DNA of 64,000 bases, taken from NCBI GenBank assembly GCA_017429685.1, contig JAFROL010000020.1, forward strand, positions 62,001 through 126,000. Reading direction: 5' to 3'. The translations under genes and the position numbers were made by a program. This DNA comes from Bacteroidales bacterium. GTDB taxonomy: Bacteria > Bacteroidota > Bacteroidia > Bacteroidales > P3. This document shows, piece after piece, positions 54,786 through 63,100 of the stretch. The number at the start of each line of letters is the position of its first letter. Positions within the stretch are counted from its first letter, which is position 1. The notes beneath the pieces were generated by a model that was given only the letters and a program-made list of their open reading frames with translations, did no database searches and was not told where the DNA came from.

Positions 54786-55625
54786 TCATACCGACACGCC
54801 GAAATCGCGCAAGGCTGCGTTGAGCGACGTCTTCTTGTCGGTGCTTTCCTTGCGCTGGCCGATGATGAGGGCACAGCTGACGCTATAGTCGCCAGCGGGG
54901 AAATGCTTGGTGTAGCTGCCCGGAATGACGACACTGCGCGGCGGCACATATCCGTTGTAGTATACCGGTTCAGAATTGCTTACATCAATGATATGAGTGC
55001 TTCCGGTGATGACGGTGTTGGCTCCAAGGACCGCTTCGCATCCAATGTGAGCCCCTTCGACGACTATGCATCGCGAGCCGATGAAGCAGTTGTCCTCGAT
55101 GATGACCGGCGCCGCCTGCACAGGCTCAAGCACGCCGCCGATGCCGACACCGCCGCTCAGGTGCACGTTGCGGCCTATCTGGGCGCAGCTGCCCACTGTG
55201 GCCCACGTGTCGACCATCGTGCCGCTGTCGACGTAGGCGCCGATGTTGACATAGCTCGGCATCATCACCACGCCTGGTGCCAGGTAGGCACCGTAGCGTG
55301 CCGTTGCCGGCGGCACCACGCGCACACCCTGGGCGGCATAATCCCTCTTGAGCGGAATCTTGTCGTGGTATTCGAACGGACCCGCTTCGGTGGTCTGCAT
55401 ATCGCAGATGGGGAAGTAGAGCAGCACCGCTTTTTTCACCCACTCGTTGACCTTCCAGCGGTGGGGCATTGTAGCGCCGTTGTCCGTCTCCGGCTCCGCC
55501 ACACGCAGTTCGCCTTTGTCGAGCAGTTCGATGGTTTGGCGAATGGCGTCGCGCACCTCGTCGTTTTTCAGCATCTCGCGGTTGTCGAATGCCTGTTCTA
55601 TCAATTCTTGTATGTTGGTAGTCAT
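54786..55625 (-). CDS. dapD: Tetrahydrodipicolinate N-succinyltransferase
   Basis: Succinylates tetrahydrodipicolinate in the lysine and diaminopimelate pathway. The 279-residue product has an amino-terminal helical domain and a left-handed beta helix of hexapeptide repeats (VMMPSYVNIGAYVDSGTMVD; IGGVLEPVQAAPVIIEDNCF). PRSVVIPGSYTKHFPAGDYS is a DapD block. Length matches the family. Own promoter box at 55681. Confidence 0.96.
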   Translation of the reverse strand: MTTNIQELIEQAFDNREMLKNDEVRDAIRQTIELLDKGELRVAEPETDNGATMPHRWKVNEWVKKAVLLYFPICDMQTTEAGPFEYHDKIPLKRDYAAQGVRVVPPATARYGAYLAPGVVMMPSYVNIGAYVDSGTMVDTWATVGSCAQIGRNVHLSGGVGIGGVLEPVQAAPVIIEDNCFIGSRCIVVEGAHIGCEAVLGANTVITGSTHIIDVSNSEPVYYNGYVPPRSVVIPGSYTKHFPAGDYSVSCALIIGQRKESTDKKTSLNAALRDFGVSV

Positions 55626-55680
55626 TTTTTTTAACTTTTTTTCAGTTCTTTACAATAAAAATGCATTTTTTGAGTAATTA

Positions 55681-55688
55681 CAAAAGTA
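55681..55688 (-). promoter_or_regulatory. Promoter box for dapD
   Basis: CAAAAGTA, read TACTTTTG on the minus strand, 56 bp before the start at 55625. Confidence 0.5.
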
Positions 55689-55725
55689 CGAACATTTTCT
55701 GAAACGTAAAAAAATATTTGAAACA

Positions 55726-56712
55726 ATGAATATAAAAGCCCCTCTTAAAACCATATTCCTTTCCATCTTTGTCGCTGCCACCGCCAGCCTTGGCGCGCAG
55801 AACCGCGATGTGATGAGCGCCTATCAGCGCAATATGCAGCCTTTGGTGGAAAAGGTCGTCAATGCCGCCACCGACAACGAGCGCTACAATGCCAACGAGC
55901 TCCTCGTCCAGCTGTTTCAGGAGGCCCTCCAAGTCGATGATTCGTTCCAATGGGATTGGGATTTCGGCACCAGCATCTCCGTGCTGACATCGAGCGACCG
56001 CCAGTTCCGCATCATCACCTGGCCTGTGGTGCGCGATAACGGCGAATACGAATGCTTCGGCTTCGTCCAGTCCTACAATCCCAAGTCCGAGCGCTACGAC
56101 GTGTACACGCTTCACGACAAGTCGGACGAGATTTTGTCGGTCAACGAGGTGCTGCTCGAGCCCGACAATTGGCTTGGCTGTGTCTATCAAGAACTTGTGG
56201 AAACGAAACACGAAGGCAAGCCATACTATACCCTGATAGGGTGGACAGGCGTCAACGCCCTGACGCAGCGCAAGGTTATCGAACCCATCTGCTTCCGCGG
56301 CACCAGCTCCAAGCCGCAGTTCGGCCAGCCACTGTTCCGCCGCGAGAAGAATCTGCGACGCGTTGTGCTCGAATATTCCAGCCAGGCAATGGTCAATGTT
56401 CACTACGACGAGCAGGTGGTGCGCACCTACGAAAACAAGAAAATCAAGAAGAAAGGCCGCACCATCAATATGCAGGTGCCTAAAGAGGAGAAAATGAAGA
56501 TGATACTCTTCGACGAGATAGCACCGATGCTGCCCGGAATGGAAGGCCTTCCGCAATACTATACACCCACAGGCATCGAACAGGCCTACATCTTCAACAA
56601 CGGCCGTTGGGAGCTTCGCAGCGACGCCCAGGGACGGCTGGCAGACCCCAAGCTCAACAAGGAGTTTGAACCCCTGCCAAAAACCGAACCGGCCTATAAA
56701 GTTGAGAAATGA
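55726..56712 (+). CDS. Exported protein of unknown function
   Basis: A 328-residue protein with signal peptide (LKTIFLSIFVAATASLGAQ). It is a soluble alpha/beta protein with VYTLHDKSDEILSVNEVLLE and YYTLIGWTGVNALTQRKVIE; I recall similar proteins of unknown function in Bacteroidales but no family name. It is divergent from dapD and ends 54 bp before dxs, which has its own promoter. Confidence 0.75.
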   Translation: MNIKAPLKTIFLSIFVAATASLGAQNRDVMSAYQRNMQPLVEKVVNAATDNERYNANELLVQLFQEALQVDDSFQWDWDFGTSISVLTSSDRQFRIITWPVVRDNGEYECFGFVQSYNPKSERYDVYTLHDKSDEILSVNEVLLEPDNWLGCVYQELVETKHEGKPYYTLIGWTGVNALTQRKVIEPICFRGTSSKPQFGQPLFRREKNLRRVVLEYSSQAMVNVHYDEQVVRTYENKKIKKKGRTINMQVPKEEKMKMILFDEIAPMLPGMEGLPQYYTPTGIEQAYIFNNGRWELRSDAQGRLADPKLNKEFEPLPKTEPAYKVEK

Positions 56713-56735
56713 CAAGGTAATTCCGATTTTATTCT

Positions 56736-56743
56736 TATCTTTG
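56736..56743 (+). promoter_or_regulatory. Promoter box for dxs
   Basis: TATCTTTG followed by CAAATTC, 24 bp before the GTG start. Confidence 0.6.
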
Positions 56744-56766
56744 CAAATTCATTCTAAAGGACAATA

Positions 56767-58674
56767 GTGTTGCAAGGCGTTATATTAGAAAATATTAATA
56801 CACCCGAGGACCTTCGCAGGCTCCCCGTTTCCGACCTTACCGAGTTGGCAAGGGAGTTGCGCAGGTACATCATCGACACCCTTGCCAGCCACCCCGGCCA
56901 TCTGGCGTCGTCGCTGGGCACCGTCGAACTGGCCATTGCCTTGCACTATGTCTTCAACACACCCGACGACAAGGTGGTGTGGGACGTGGGCCATCAGGCC
57001 TACGCCCACAAGATTCTGACCGGCCGCCGCGACCAGTTCCCCACCATACGCACTTATGGCGGTCTCAGCGGCTTTCCGCGAATGGACGAAAGCCCCTACG
57101 ACGCTTTTGGAACAGGCCACAGCTCGACGTCGATTTCGGCAGCCCTCGGTATGGCCACGGCATCGAAGCTGCAGGGCAACACCAGCCGCCAGCATATTGC
57201 CGTCATCGGCGACGGCTCGATGACGGGTGGCGAAGCCTTCGAGGCCCTCAACAATGCCGGCGTTTCGAAAGCCAACATCCTCGTCATCCTCAACGACAAC
57301 GGAATATCAATCGACAAGGCCGTGGGCGGTCTGAGCCGCTATCTGGTCAAAATCACTTCGTCAAAGGAATACAACCGTCTCAAAGAGCACGTGTGGCGCA
57401 AGACCGGCGGCGACGAAAGGAAGTCGGCAGGAAAGAACTTCATCTCCAAGTCCTTGTCGGCACTCAAGTCGTCGCTGCTCAGTGGCTCGAACCTGTTCGA
57501 GTCGCTCGGCTTCCGCTATTTCGGACCCATCGACGGACACGACACAGCCCAGCTGGTCGAGGTGCTCAGCAGCCTCAAGGACCTCAAGGGACCCAAGCTG
57601 CTGCATATCGTGACCAAGAAAGGCAAGGGTATGAAGGAAGCCGAACTTCACCCCGTGACCTATCACGCCCCTGGCAAATACGACGCCGAAACGGGCCTGC
57701 AGCTGAACAAGGAGACCGGCAACCAGCCATTGAAATACCAGGAAGTCTTCGGCCGCACGATTATCGAGCTGGCCGAGAAAAACAGCCGTATTGTAGGCAT
57801 CACGCCGGCTATGCCGACGGGATGTTCGCTGAACCTTATGATGGAGCGTATGCCCGACCGCGCCTTCGATGTCGGCATTGCCGAGCAGCACGCCGTAACC
57901 TTTGCCGCCGGACTGGCGGCGCAGGGTATGGTGCCGTTCTGCAACATATACTCTTCCTTTATGCAGCGCGCCTACGACCAGGTGGTCCACGACATTGCCC
58001 TGCAGCGTCTGCCGGTGGTGATGTGCCTGGACCGTGCCGGACTGGTGGGCGACGACGGCCCCACGCACCACGGCGCCTTCGACATTGCCTACTTCCGCAT
58101 CGTGCCCAACATCACGGTCTGTGCCCCGATGGACGAACACGAGCTGCGCGATATGATGTACACCGCCCAGCTCGACGGCAAGGGGCCCTTCGTAATACGC
58201 TATCCGCGAGGCCTTTCGGTGCATCCCGATTGGCACAACGAGATGCGCGAGATGGCTGTCGGCAAAGGACGCTGCCTGTGCGAAGGCAGCAGGGTGGCGG
58301 TGCTCACCATAGGCCACATAGGCAACGAGGCCGCCAAGGCCATCGGCCAGCTGCGCGACGAAGGCATCGAGGTGGGCCACTACGATATGCGTTTCGTCAA
58401 GCCGCTCGATACAGGGCTGCTCGACGAGGTGGCACAGCGCTACAAGGCTGTCGTCACCGTCGAGGACGGATGCCTGCCGGGAGGTTTCGGCAGCGCCGTC
58501 GAAGAATACTACGGCACGCTTCGCGCCGGCGGCAACGGCGCGGTGCCTGTCGTCAAGCGGATGGGGCTGCCCGACGAGTTCGTCACCCACGGCTCGGTGC
58601 CTCAGCTGCAAAGCTATTGCCATATCGACGCCGCCAGTATCGCCAACCAGCTGCGGGCGCTTCTAAACCAATAA
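56767..58674 (+). CDS. dxs: 1-deoxy-D-xylulose-5-phosphate synthase
   Basis: Joins pyruvate and glyceraldehyde 3-phosphate, first step of the MEP isoprenoid pathway; uses thiamine diphosphate. The 635-residue product has the TPP motif GDGSMTGGEAFEALNNAG with NDNGISID, and the transketolase-like domain 2 (DVGIAEQHAVTFAAGLA). Start is GTG 56767 (or TTG 56770); AAGGA five bases upstream is one of the few Shine-Dalgarno-like sequences here and supports it. The LRR gene follows after 12 bp. Confidence 0.96.
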   Translation: MLQGVILENINTPEDLRRLPVSDLTELARELRRYIIDTLASHPGHLASSLGTVELAIALHYVFNTPDDKVVWDVGHQAYAHKILTGRRDQFPTIRTYGGLSGFPRMDESPYDAFGTGHSSTSISAALGMATASKLQGNTSRQHIAVIGDGSMTGGEAFEALNNAGVSKANILVILNDNGISIDKAVGGLSRYLVKITSSKEYNRLKEHVWRKTGGDERKSAGKNFISKSLSALKSSLLSGSNLFESLGFRYFGPIDGHDTAQLVEVLSSLKDLKGPKLLHIVTKKGKGMKEAELHPVTYHAPGKYDAETGLQLNKETGNQPLKYQEVFGRTIIELAEKNSRIVGITPAMPTGCSLNLMMERMPDRAFDVGIAEQHAVTFAAGLAAQGMVPFCNIYSSFMQRAYDQVVHDIALQRLPVVMCLDRAGLVGDDGPTHHGAFDIAYFRIVPNITVCAPMDEHELRDMMYTAQLDGKGPFVIRYPRGLSVHPDWHNEMREMAVGKGRCLCEGSRVAVLTIGHIGNEAAKAIGQLRDEGIEVGHYDMRFVKPLDTGLLDEVAQRYKAVVTVEDGCLPGGFGSAVEEYYGTLRAGGNGAVPVVKRMGLPDEFVTHGSVPQLQSYCHIDAASIANQLRALLNQ

Positions 58675-58686
58675 AATGGAATCTTT

Positions 58687-60033
58687 ATGAAAAAAGGGAC
58701 CATAATGCTGTTTCTGTTTTCGTTTCTCGTCGCCTCGACGGCGAGCGGATTCGACTTCAAGAAAAACATAGGAGGCAAAACGATATATTTCACCGTCTTG
58801 CCTGGCGACAGCACGGTTGTGGTCGTGGCTCCCGGCGACAGCGTCGGCGGATGGAACGCCGTGCCGAAACCGGCAGACCGACTCGTCATCCCTTCTTCCG
58901 TCCAATACGACGGCAACCGCTATCAGGTGGTCGCTGTCGACGACAACGCCTTCCTCGAATGCGACAGGCTGAAGGCCGTAACCATCCCGGTCAGCGTCAG
59001 CGTGCTGGGCAACAATGCCTTCGGACATTGCACGTCGCTGACAAGCATCACGCTCGAGTGCGACAGCCTTGCCAAAGCCTACAACGCCTTTGCCGGCTGC
59101 GACGCCGTCGACACCATCGTCTTGGCGCCGTCGACACGCAAGATGCCGGCATTCCTTTTCTCCGAAATGAAAAGTGTCGGCAACGTGGTGCTGCGCAGCC
59201 AGCATCCCGAGACGATGAGGAACCTTTTTTTCGGCTGCCGGGCGCAGGCTGTGCTCACGGTCGATGCTAGCGTCGCGACCATACCCGAATTTTTCTGCTA
59301 CAACTTCACGGGACTCAGCAGCATTGTCTACGACGGTCCGGCCCCATCGCTCACAGCGATAGGGCAATATGCATTTGTGGGCTGCACCTCGCTCGCCGAC
59401 ATCGTCTTCCCGTCGAGCCTTAAACACATCGGGTCGGGCGCCTTCGCCCATTGCACACCGCGCACACTGTTCTTCCTTTCGCCCCTTGCGCCGCAGACCT
59501 CCGGCAGCTCGTTTGCCGGTGTCGACAGGAGCACTGCGGTCGTTGTGCCCTGCGCGTCGCTGGTCTCATACGCCACGTCGGCCATCGGACGCCATTTCGA
59601 GCAGCTCGACTATTCCGACAGCTGCGACGACAGCATCAGCCGACTGAAAATCATCTATATACACGATACCGTCATTGTCCGCGACACCGTCTTTGTGGTC
59701 GGCGACGGTGCCCAGCGTTTTGCAGCCCAGCAGCAGTCGAAGCGCCACGAGGCACAAAACGACATCGAAGAAACCGTCGCGGACGATGGCGACGACGAAC
59801 CGTGGATCTTTATCGACGGAAAGACACTGCGCATTGCCCGTGCCACACAGATGCGTGGGGTAGGGGTGCGCCTTTTCGACGAGAAGGGGCGTCTGGTGGT
59901 CGATGAGCGCATACCCGACAACCAGCCGGCAGACAACTACTATATCCGCCTGCCGCGCCGCCAGCGCTACTTTCTGCGCTTCGATATGGGCACGCCGATA
60001 GTGGTCGACGTCGACAAGCAGGAAATACGCTGA
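58687..60033 (+). CDS. Exported BspA-type leucine-rich-repeat protein
   Basis: Exported protein of 448 residues with signal peptide. LRR_5 repeats lie between about residues 60 and 290 (VVAVDDNAFLECDRLKAVTI; VLGNNAFGHCTSLTSITLEC; AIGQYAFVGCTSLADIVFPS; HIGSGAFAHC). The end (LRIARATQMRGVGVRLFDEK, GRLVVDERIPDNQ, NYYIRLPRRQRYFLRFD) resembles a type IX secretion type A sorting tail, which would place it at the cell surface; this is inference. It is intact, unlike the LRR remnant at 7360. It lies 12 bp after dxs. Confidence 0.85.
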   Translation: MKKGTIMLFLFSFLVASTASGFDFKKNIGGKTIYFTVLPGDSTVVVVAPGDSVGGWNAVPKPADRLVIPSSVQYDGNRYQVVAVDDNAFLECDRLKAVTIPVSVSVLGNNAFGHCTSLTSITLECDSLAKAYNAFAGCDAVDTIVLAPSTRKMPAFLFSEMKSVGNVVLRSQHPETMRNLFFGCRAQAVLTVDASVATIPEFFCYNFTGLSSIVYDGPAPSLTAIGQYAFVGCTSLADIVFPSSLKHIGSGAFAHCTPRTLFFLSPLAPQTSGSSFAGVDRSTAVVVPCASLVSYATSAIGRHFEQLDYSDSCDDSISRLKIIYIHDTVIVRDTVFVVGDGAQRFAAQQQSKRHEAQNDIEETVADDGDDEPWIFIDGKTLRIARATQMRGVGVRLFDEKGRLVVDERIPDNQPADNYYIRLPRRQRYFLRFDMGTPIVVDVDKQEIR

Positions 60034-60174
60034 GAAGGGCGACGCGTCAGGGGCCGTCCGTCTTTGCATCCACAGTCACAGCAAGTTCAATCCTTTCTTC
60101 TGCCTCCGGAATGGCTTCCGGCTCCACTCCCTTTTCCCCGCGCCAGCTCCGCCTTTTGGCATTTCGTTCGAAGG
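60034..60174. other. Intergenic stretch after the LRR gene
   Basis: Pyrimidine-rich sequence with no gene or structure I can support, before palindrome copy 3. The full gap to mce (60034-60485) holds only that palindrome and the mce promoter. Confidence 0.4.
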
Positions 60175-60225
60175 CAGTTCTTATATCGTTCTTATATTCC
60201 CGATATAAGAACGATATAAGAACTG
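60175..60225. repeat. 51-bp perfect palindrome, copy 3
   Basis: Arms at 60175-60197 and 60203-60225, identical to copies 1 and 2, around the centre TCCCG. The right flank holds AACGGAGTGCGAA and GGCAC as in the others. The left flank differs. Here it lies between two plus-strand genes, downstream of the LRR gene. Confidence 0.95.
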
Positions 60226-60336
60226 CATAGAAACGGAGTGCGAACGGACGGCACAGGTGTGGCACGGCAGTGAGGCGGAAAGGCCAGTGGCCGTGATGGT
60301 GTTCGGGCAGCGAGTTTGCCGAATGTTAAAAAAAAA

Positions 60337-60368
60337 TTTTGCCAGTTTATTTTATTGTCGTATCTTTG
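60337..60368 (+). promoter_or_regulatory. Promoter of mce
   Basis: TTTTGCCAGTTTA (60337-60349), 11 bp, then TATCTTTG (60361-60368). It repeats exactly the arrangement at 48555-48586. The leader to the ATG is about 117 bp and extremely A-rich. Confidence 0.7.
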
Positions 60369-60485
60369 TAGTTCATTATTATGCAATATTCTGTTGCAAA
60401 ACAGCATATTAAGCATAAAAAACAGCATTTTGCAACACCGAAAACAAAAAAAATAATAAATATAAATAATAAAAACAACAAAAAA

Positions 60486-60893
60486 ATGACACCTTCACAC
60501 ATCGAACACATTGGTATCGCAGTTACCAATCTGGATGAAGCCATCAAGTACTGGGAAGATGTAATGGGCCTCAAATGCTACGCCATCGAGGAGGTTACGG
60601 ACCAGAAAGTCAAAACGGCCTTTTTTAAAATCGGCGACGTGAAAATCGAGCTCCTTGAGCCCACCTGCCCCGAAAGCACCATCGCCTCGTTCATCGAGAA
60701 GAACGGCGGCAAGGGCGGTATGCACCACATCGCCTTCGCTGTCGAGGACACCAACACGGCCCTCAACGAGGCCAAGGACAAGGGCGTCCGCCTCATCGAC
60801 CAGCAGGCCCGCAAGGGCGCCGAAAACCTCAACATCGGCTTCCTGCATCCCAAGAGCACCCTCGGCGTACTGACCGAATTCTGCTGCAAATAA
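60486..60893 (+). CDS. mce: Methylmalonyl-CoA epimerase
   Basis: Interconverts (S)- and (R)-methylmalonyl-CoA in the succinate-propionate pathway. The 135-residue product is a vicinal-oxygen-chelate fold with metal ligands His in IEHIGIAV, His in MHHIAFAVED and Glu in LTEFCC. ATG 60486 is chosen; an earlier start at 60381 would add a lysine-rich stretch coded by the A-rich leader. It precedes mmdA by 78 bp. Confidence 0.95.
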   Translation: MTPSHIEHIGIAVTNLDEAIKYWEDVMGLKCYAIEEVTDQKVKTAFFKIGDVKIELLEPTCPESTIASFIEKNGGKGGMHHIAFAVEDTNTALNEAKDKGVRLIDQQARKGAENLNIGFLHPKSTLGVLTEFCCK

Positions 60894-60971
60894 ATCCGAA
60901 TTTCCGAGGTGGAGCCAGCTCGCTAAGGACTGAGTGAAGCCTCACATTATAAACTTACAAACTTTTCAAAT

Positions 60972-62531
60972 ATGGCATTTGAAGAAAAAATAAAAGAGCT
61001 TCTTGACAAAAGAAACGAAGCCAAAATGGGCGGCGGCCAGAAACGTATCGACAAACAGCACGAGCAGGGCAAACTCACTGCCCGCGAGCGCATCGCTCTG
61101 CTCCTCGACGAGGGCTCGTTCGAAGAATTCGATATGTTCGTCACACATCGCTGCACGAATTTTGATATGCAGAAGCAGTCGTTCCTCGGCGACGGCGTGG
61201 TGACGGGCTACGGCACCATCGACGGCCGCCAGGTCTACGTCTTCGCTCAGGACTTCACGGTCTTCGCCGGTTCGCTGTCGGAGACTATGTCGCTCAAAAT
61301 CTGCAAGGTTATGGACCAGGCTATGAAGGTCGGTGCCCCTGTCATCGGCCTCAACGACTCGGGCGGAGCCCGTATCCAGGAAGGCTGCAACTCGCTGGCC
61401 GGATACGCAGAAATCTTCGAGCGCAACATCCTCGCTTCGGGTGTCGTGCCCCAGATCAGCGCCATCTTCGGCCCCTGCGCCGGCGGCTCGGTCTACAGCC
61501 CCGCTCTGACCGACTTCATCCTGATGTCGAAAGAGAACAGCTATATGTTCCTTACCGGCCCGAAGGTCGTCAAGACCGTCACCGGCGAGGATGTCACCAC
61601 CGACAAGCTCGGCGGCGCTATGGTTCACGCCACCAAGAGCGGTGTGGCACACTTCGTCGGCGAGACCGAAGAGGCCACCCTGCAGCTGATCCGCGACATC
61701 ATCAGCTACATTCCGTCGAACAACTTTGAAGAGGCTCCCTACGTCCCCACCGAGGACCCGATCGACCGCCTTGAGGACAGCCTCAACACCATCATACCCG
61801 AGAACCCCAACCAGGCCTACGATGTCAAGGATATCATCCACGCCATCGTCGACGACGGCAAGTTCCTCGAAGTCCACGAGAAGTTCGCTCCCAACCTGGT
61901 GGTCGGCTTTGCCCGCTTCGGCGGCGTGTCGGTAGGCGTTGTCGCCAACCAGCCCAAGTCGATGGCCGGTGTCCTCGACTGCAACAGCAGCCGCAAGGGT
62001 GCCCGCTTCGTCCGTTTCTGCGACGCTTTCAACATTCCCATCGTCACCCTCGTCGACGTTCCCGGCTTCCTGCCCGGCACGGGCCAGGAGTATGCAGGCG
62101 TCATCGCCCACGGCGCCAAGTTCCTCTTTGCCTACGGCGAGGCCACGGTGCCCAAGGTCACCGTCACCCTGCGCAAGAGCTACGGCGGCGCACACATCGT
62201 TATGTCGTGCAAGCAGCTCCGCAGCGACATCAACTACGCTTGGCCTACGGCTCAGATCGCCGTTATGGGTGCCAGCGGTGCCACCGAGGTGCTGCAGGGC
62301 CGTGCTCTGAAGGAAATCACCGACCCCGAGGAGAAAGCCAAGTTTATGGCCGAGAAGGAGAAGGAATACAACGACCAGTTCGCAAATCCCTACAATGCAG
62401 CCAAGTACGGCTATATCGACGACGTCATCGAGCCGCGCAACACCCGCTTCCGCGTCATCCGCGCACTGCAGGCCCTGGCCACCAAGAAGGATTCGCTGCC
62501 GCTCAAGAAACACTGCAACATTCCTCTCTAA
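60972..62531 (+). CDS. mmdA: Methylmalonyl-CoA decarboxylase / propionyl-CoA carboxylase carboxyltransferase subunit
   Basis: Carboxyltransferase subunit of 519 residues that moves CO2 between (S)-methylmalonyl-CoA and biotin. Blocks [71 protein letters not shown] and [20 protein letters not shown] are family signatures. Next to mce and an OadG-like gene, it most likely belongs to a sodium-pumping methylmalonyl-CoA decarboxylase that yields propionate. Use as a carboxylase is the alternative. Biotin carrier and membrane beta subunit must lie to the right. Confidence 0.95.
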   Translation: MAFEEKIKELLDKRNEAKMGGGQKRIDKQHEQGKLTARERIALLLDEGSFEEFDMFVTHRCTNFDMQKQSFLGDGVVTGYGTIDGRQVYVFAQDFTVFAGSLSETMSLKICKVMDQAMKVGAPVIGLNDSGGARIQEGCNSLAGYAEIFERNILASGVVPQISAIFGPCAGGSVYSPALTDFILMSKENSYMFLTGPKVVKTVTGEDVTTDKLGGAMVHATKSGVAHFVGETEEATLQLIRDIISYIPSNNFEEAPYVPTEDPIDRLEDSLNTIIPENPNQAYDVKDIIHAIVDDGKFLEVHEKFAPNLVVGFARFGGVSVGVVANQPKSMAGVLDCNSSRKGARFVRFCDAFNIPIVTLVDVPGFLPGTGQEYAGVIAHGAKFLFAYGEATVPKVTVTLRKSYGGAHIVMSCKQLRSDINYAWPTAQIAVMGASGATEVLQGRALKEITDPEEKAKFMAEKEKEYNDQFANPYNAAKYGYIDDVIEPRNTRFRVIRALQALATKKDSLPLKKHCNIPL

Positions 62532-62544
62532 AAATCAATAATCG

Positions 62545-62651
62545 TAATGTCGTTATATCGTTATAACGTAATAACGCAATAACGAATTAACACATTAACA
62601 AATTAACACATTCAAAAGAAACTTTTTAATCATTTAAATTATTATACAACA
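62545..62651. repeat. ATTAACNN repeats before the cysteine-rich gene
   Basis: GTCGTTATATCGTTATAACGTAATAACGC-type units followed by ATTAACACATTAACAAATTAAC octamers and an AT-rich leader. Confidence 0.7.
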
Positions 62652-62999
62652 ATGAAAAAAGCTTTAATCAACGGATTCCTCGGAATCGCTTTCGCATTTG
62701 CAATGGTTGCCTGCAACGGCAACGCCACCACAGAAGACACTACCGCTGCCGACACCACCGGTGCCGCTATGGAGCAGTGCGAACAGCAGTGTATGCAACA
62801 CTGCCAGATGACTTGCCCCGACAGCGTCTGCCTGGCTGCCAATTGCGAAAACTGCACCTGCCCCGACAGCAGTGCCTGCCATCAGAAACCCGCTTGCAAG
62901 GGTGACGGCCAGTGCTGCAAGGAAAAAGCCGCTGCCGAAGGCCAGTGCTGCAAAGAGCAGGGCGAGGGATGCAAGAAAGAGTGTGAGAACCACAAATAA
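62652..62999 (+). CDS. Cysteine-rich small lipoprotein
   Basis: Lipoprotein of 115 residues with lipobox (FAMVACNG). The mature part has 16 further Cys, in CEQQCMQHCQMTCPDSVC, then NCENCTC and CKGDGQCCKEKAAAEGQCC ending in CKKECENHK. QCCKE occurs twice. The pattern suggests metal binding or many disulfides, somewhat like metallothionein-like or PSP-like exported proteins, but no family was recognised. Its place between mmdA and the OadG-like gene is unusual; a role in that complex is not shown. Confidence 0.75.
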   Translation: MKKALINGFLGIAFAFAMVACNGNATTEDTTAADTTGAAMEQCEQQCMQHCQMTCPDSVCLAANCENCTCPDSSACHQKPACKGDGQCCKEKAAAEGQCCKEQGEGCKKECENHK

Positions 63000-63029
63000 T
63001 AATGCGGTTCTCTGAATGTTGAATGGTAA

Positions 63030-63059
63030 GGGGCTACCTGTCGCAAGGCCCGTAGCCCC
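63030..63059 (+). other. Intercistronic hairpin
   Basis: GGGGCTAC (63030-63037) pairs with GTAGCCCC (63052-63059). No T-tract follows, so processing or partial attenuation between the cysteine-rich gene and the OadG-like gene is more likely than full termination. Confidence 0.65.
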
Positions 63060-63100
63060 AGCCCTTCGGCAACCAAAACAAACTTAAATTCAAGATTAAA

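Noticed and set aside
56979..59270. Open frame of 763 codons overlapping dxs and the LRR gene
   Set aside because: It runs in another frame over two well-supported genes, is very rich in Arg and Pro, and has no family features; long shadow frames are expected in GC-rich coding DNA.
60966..62513. Antisense frame of 515 codons across mmdA
   Set aside because: Shadow of a highly biased codon pattern (GAC, GTC, CTC); mmdA is certain on the plus strand.
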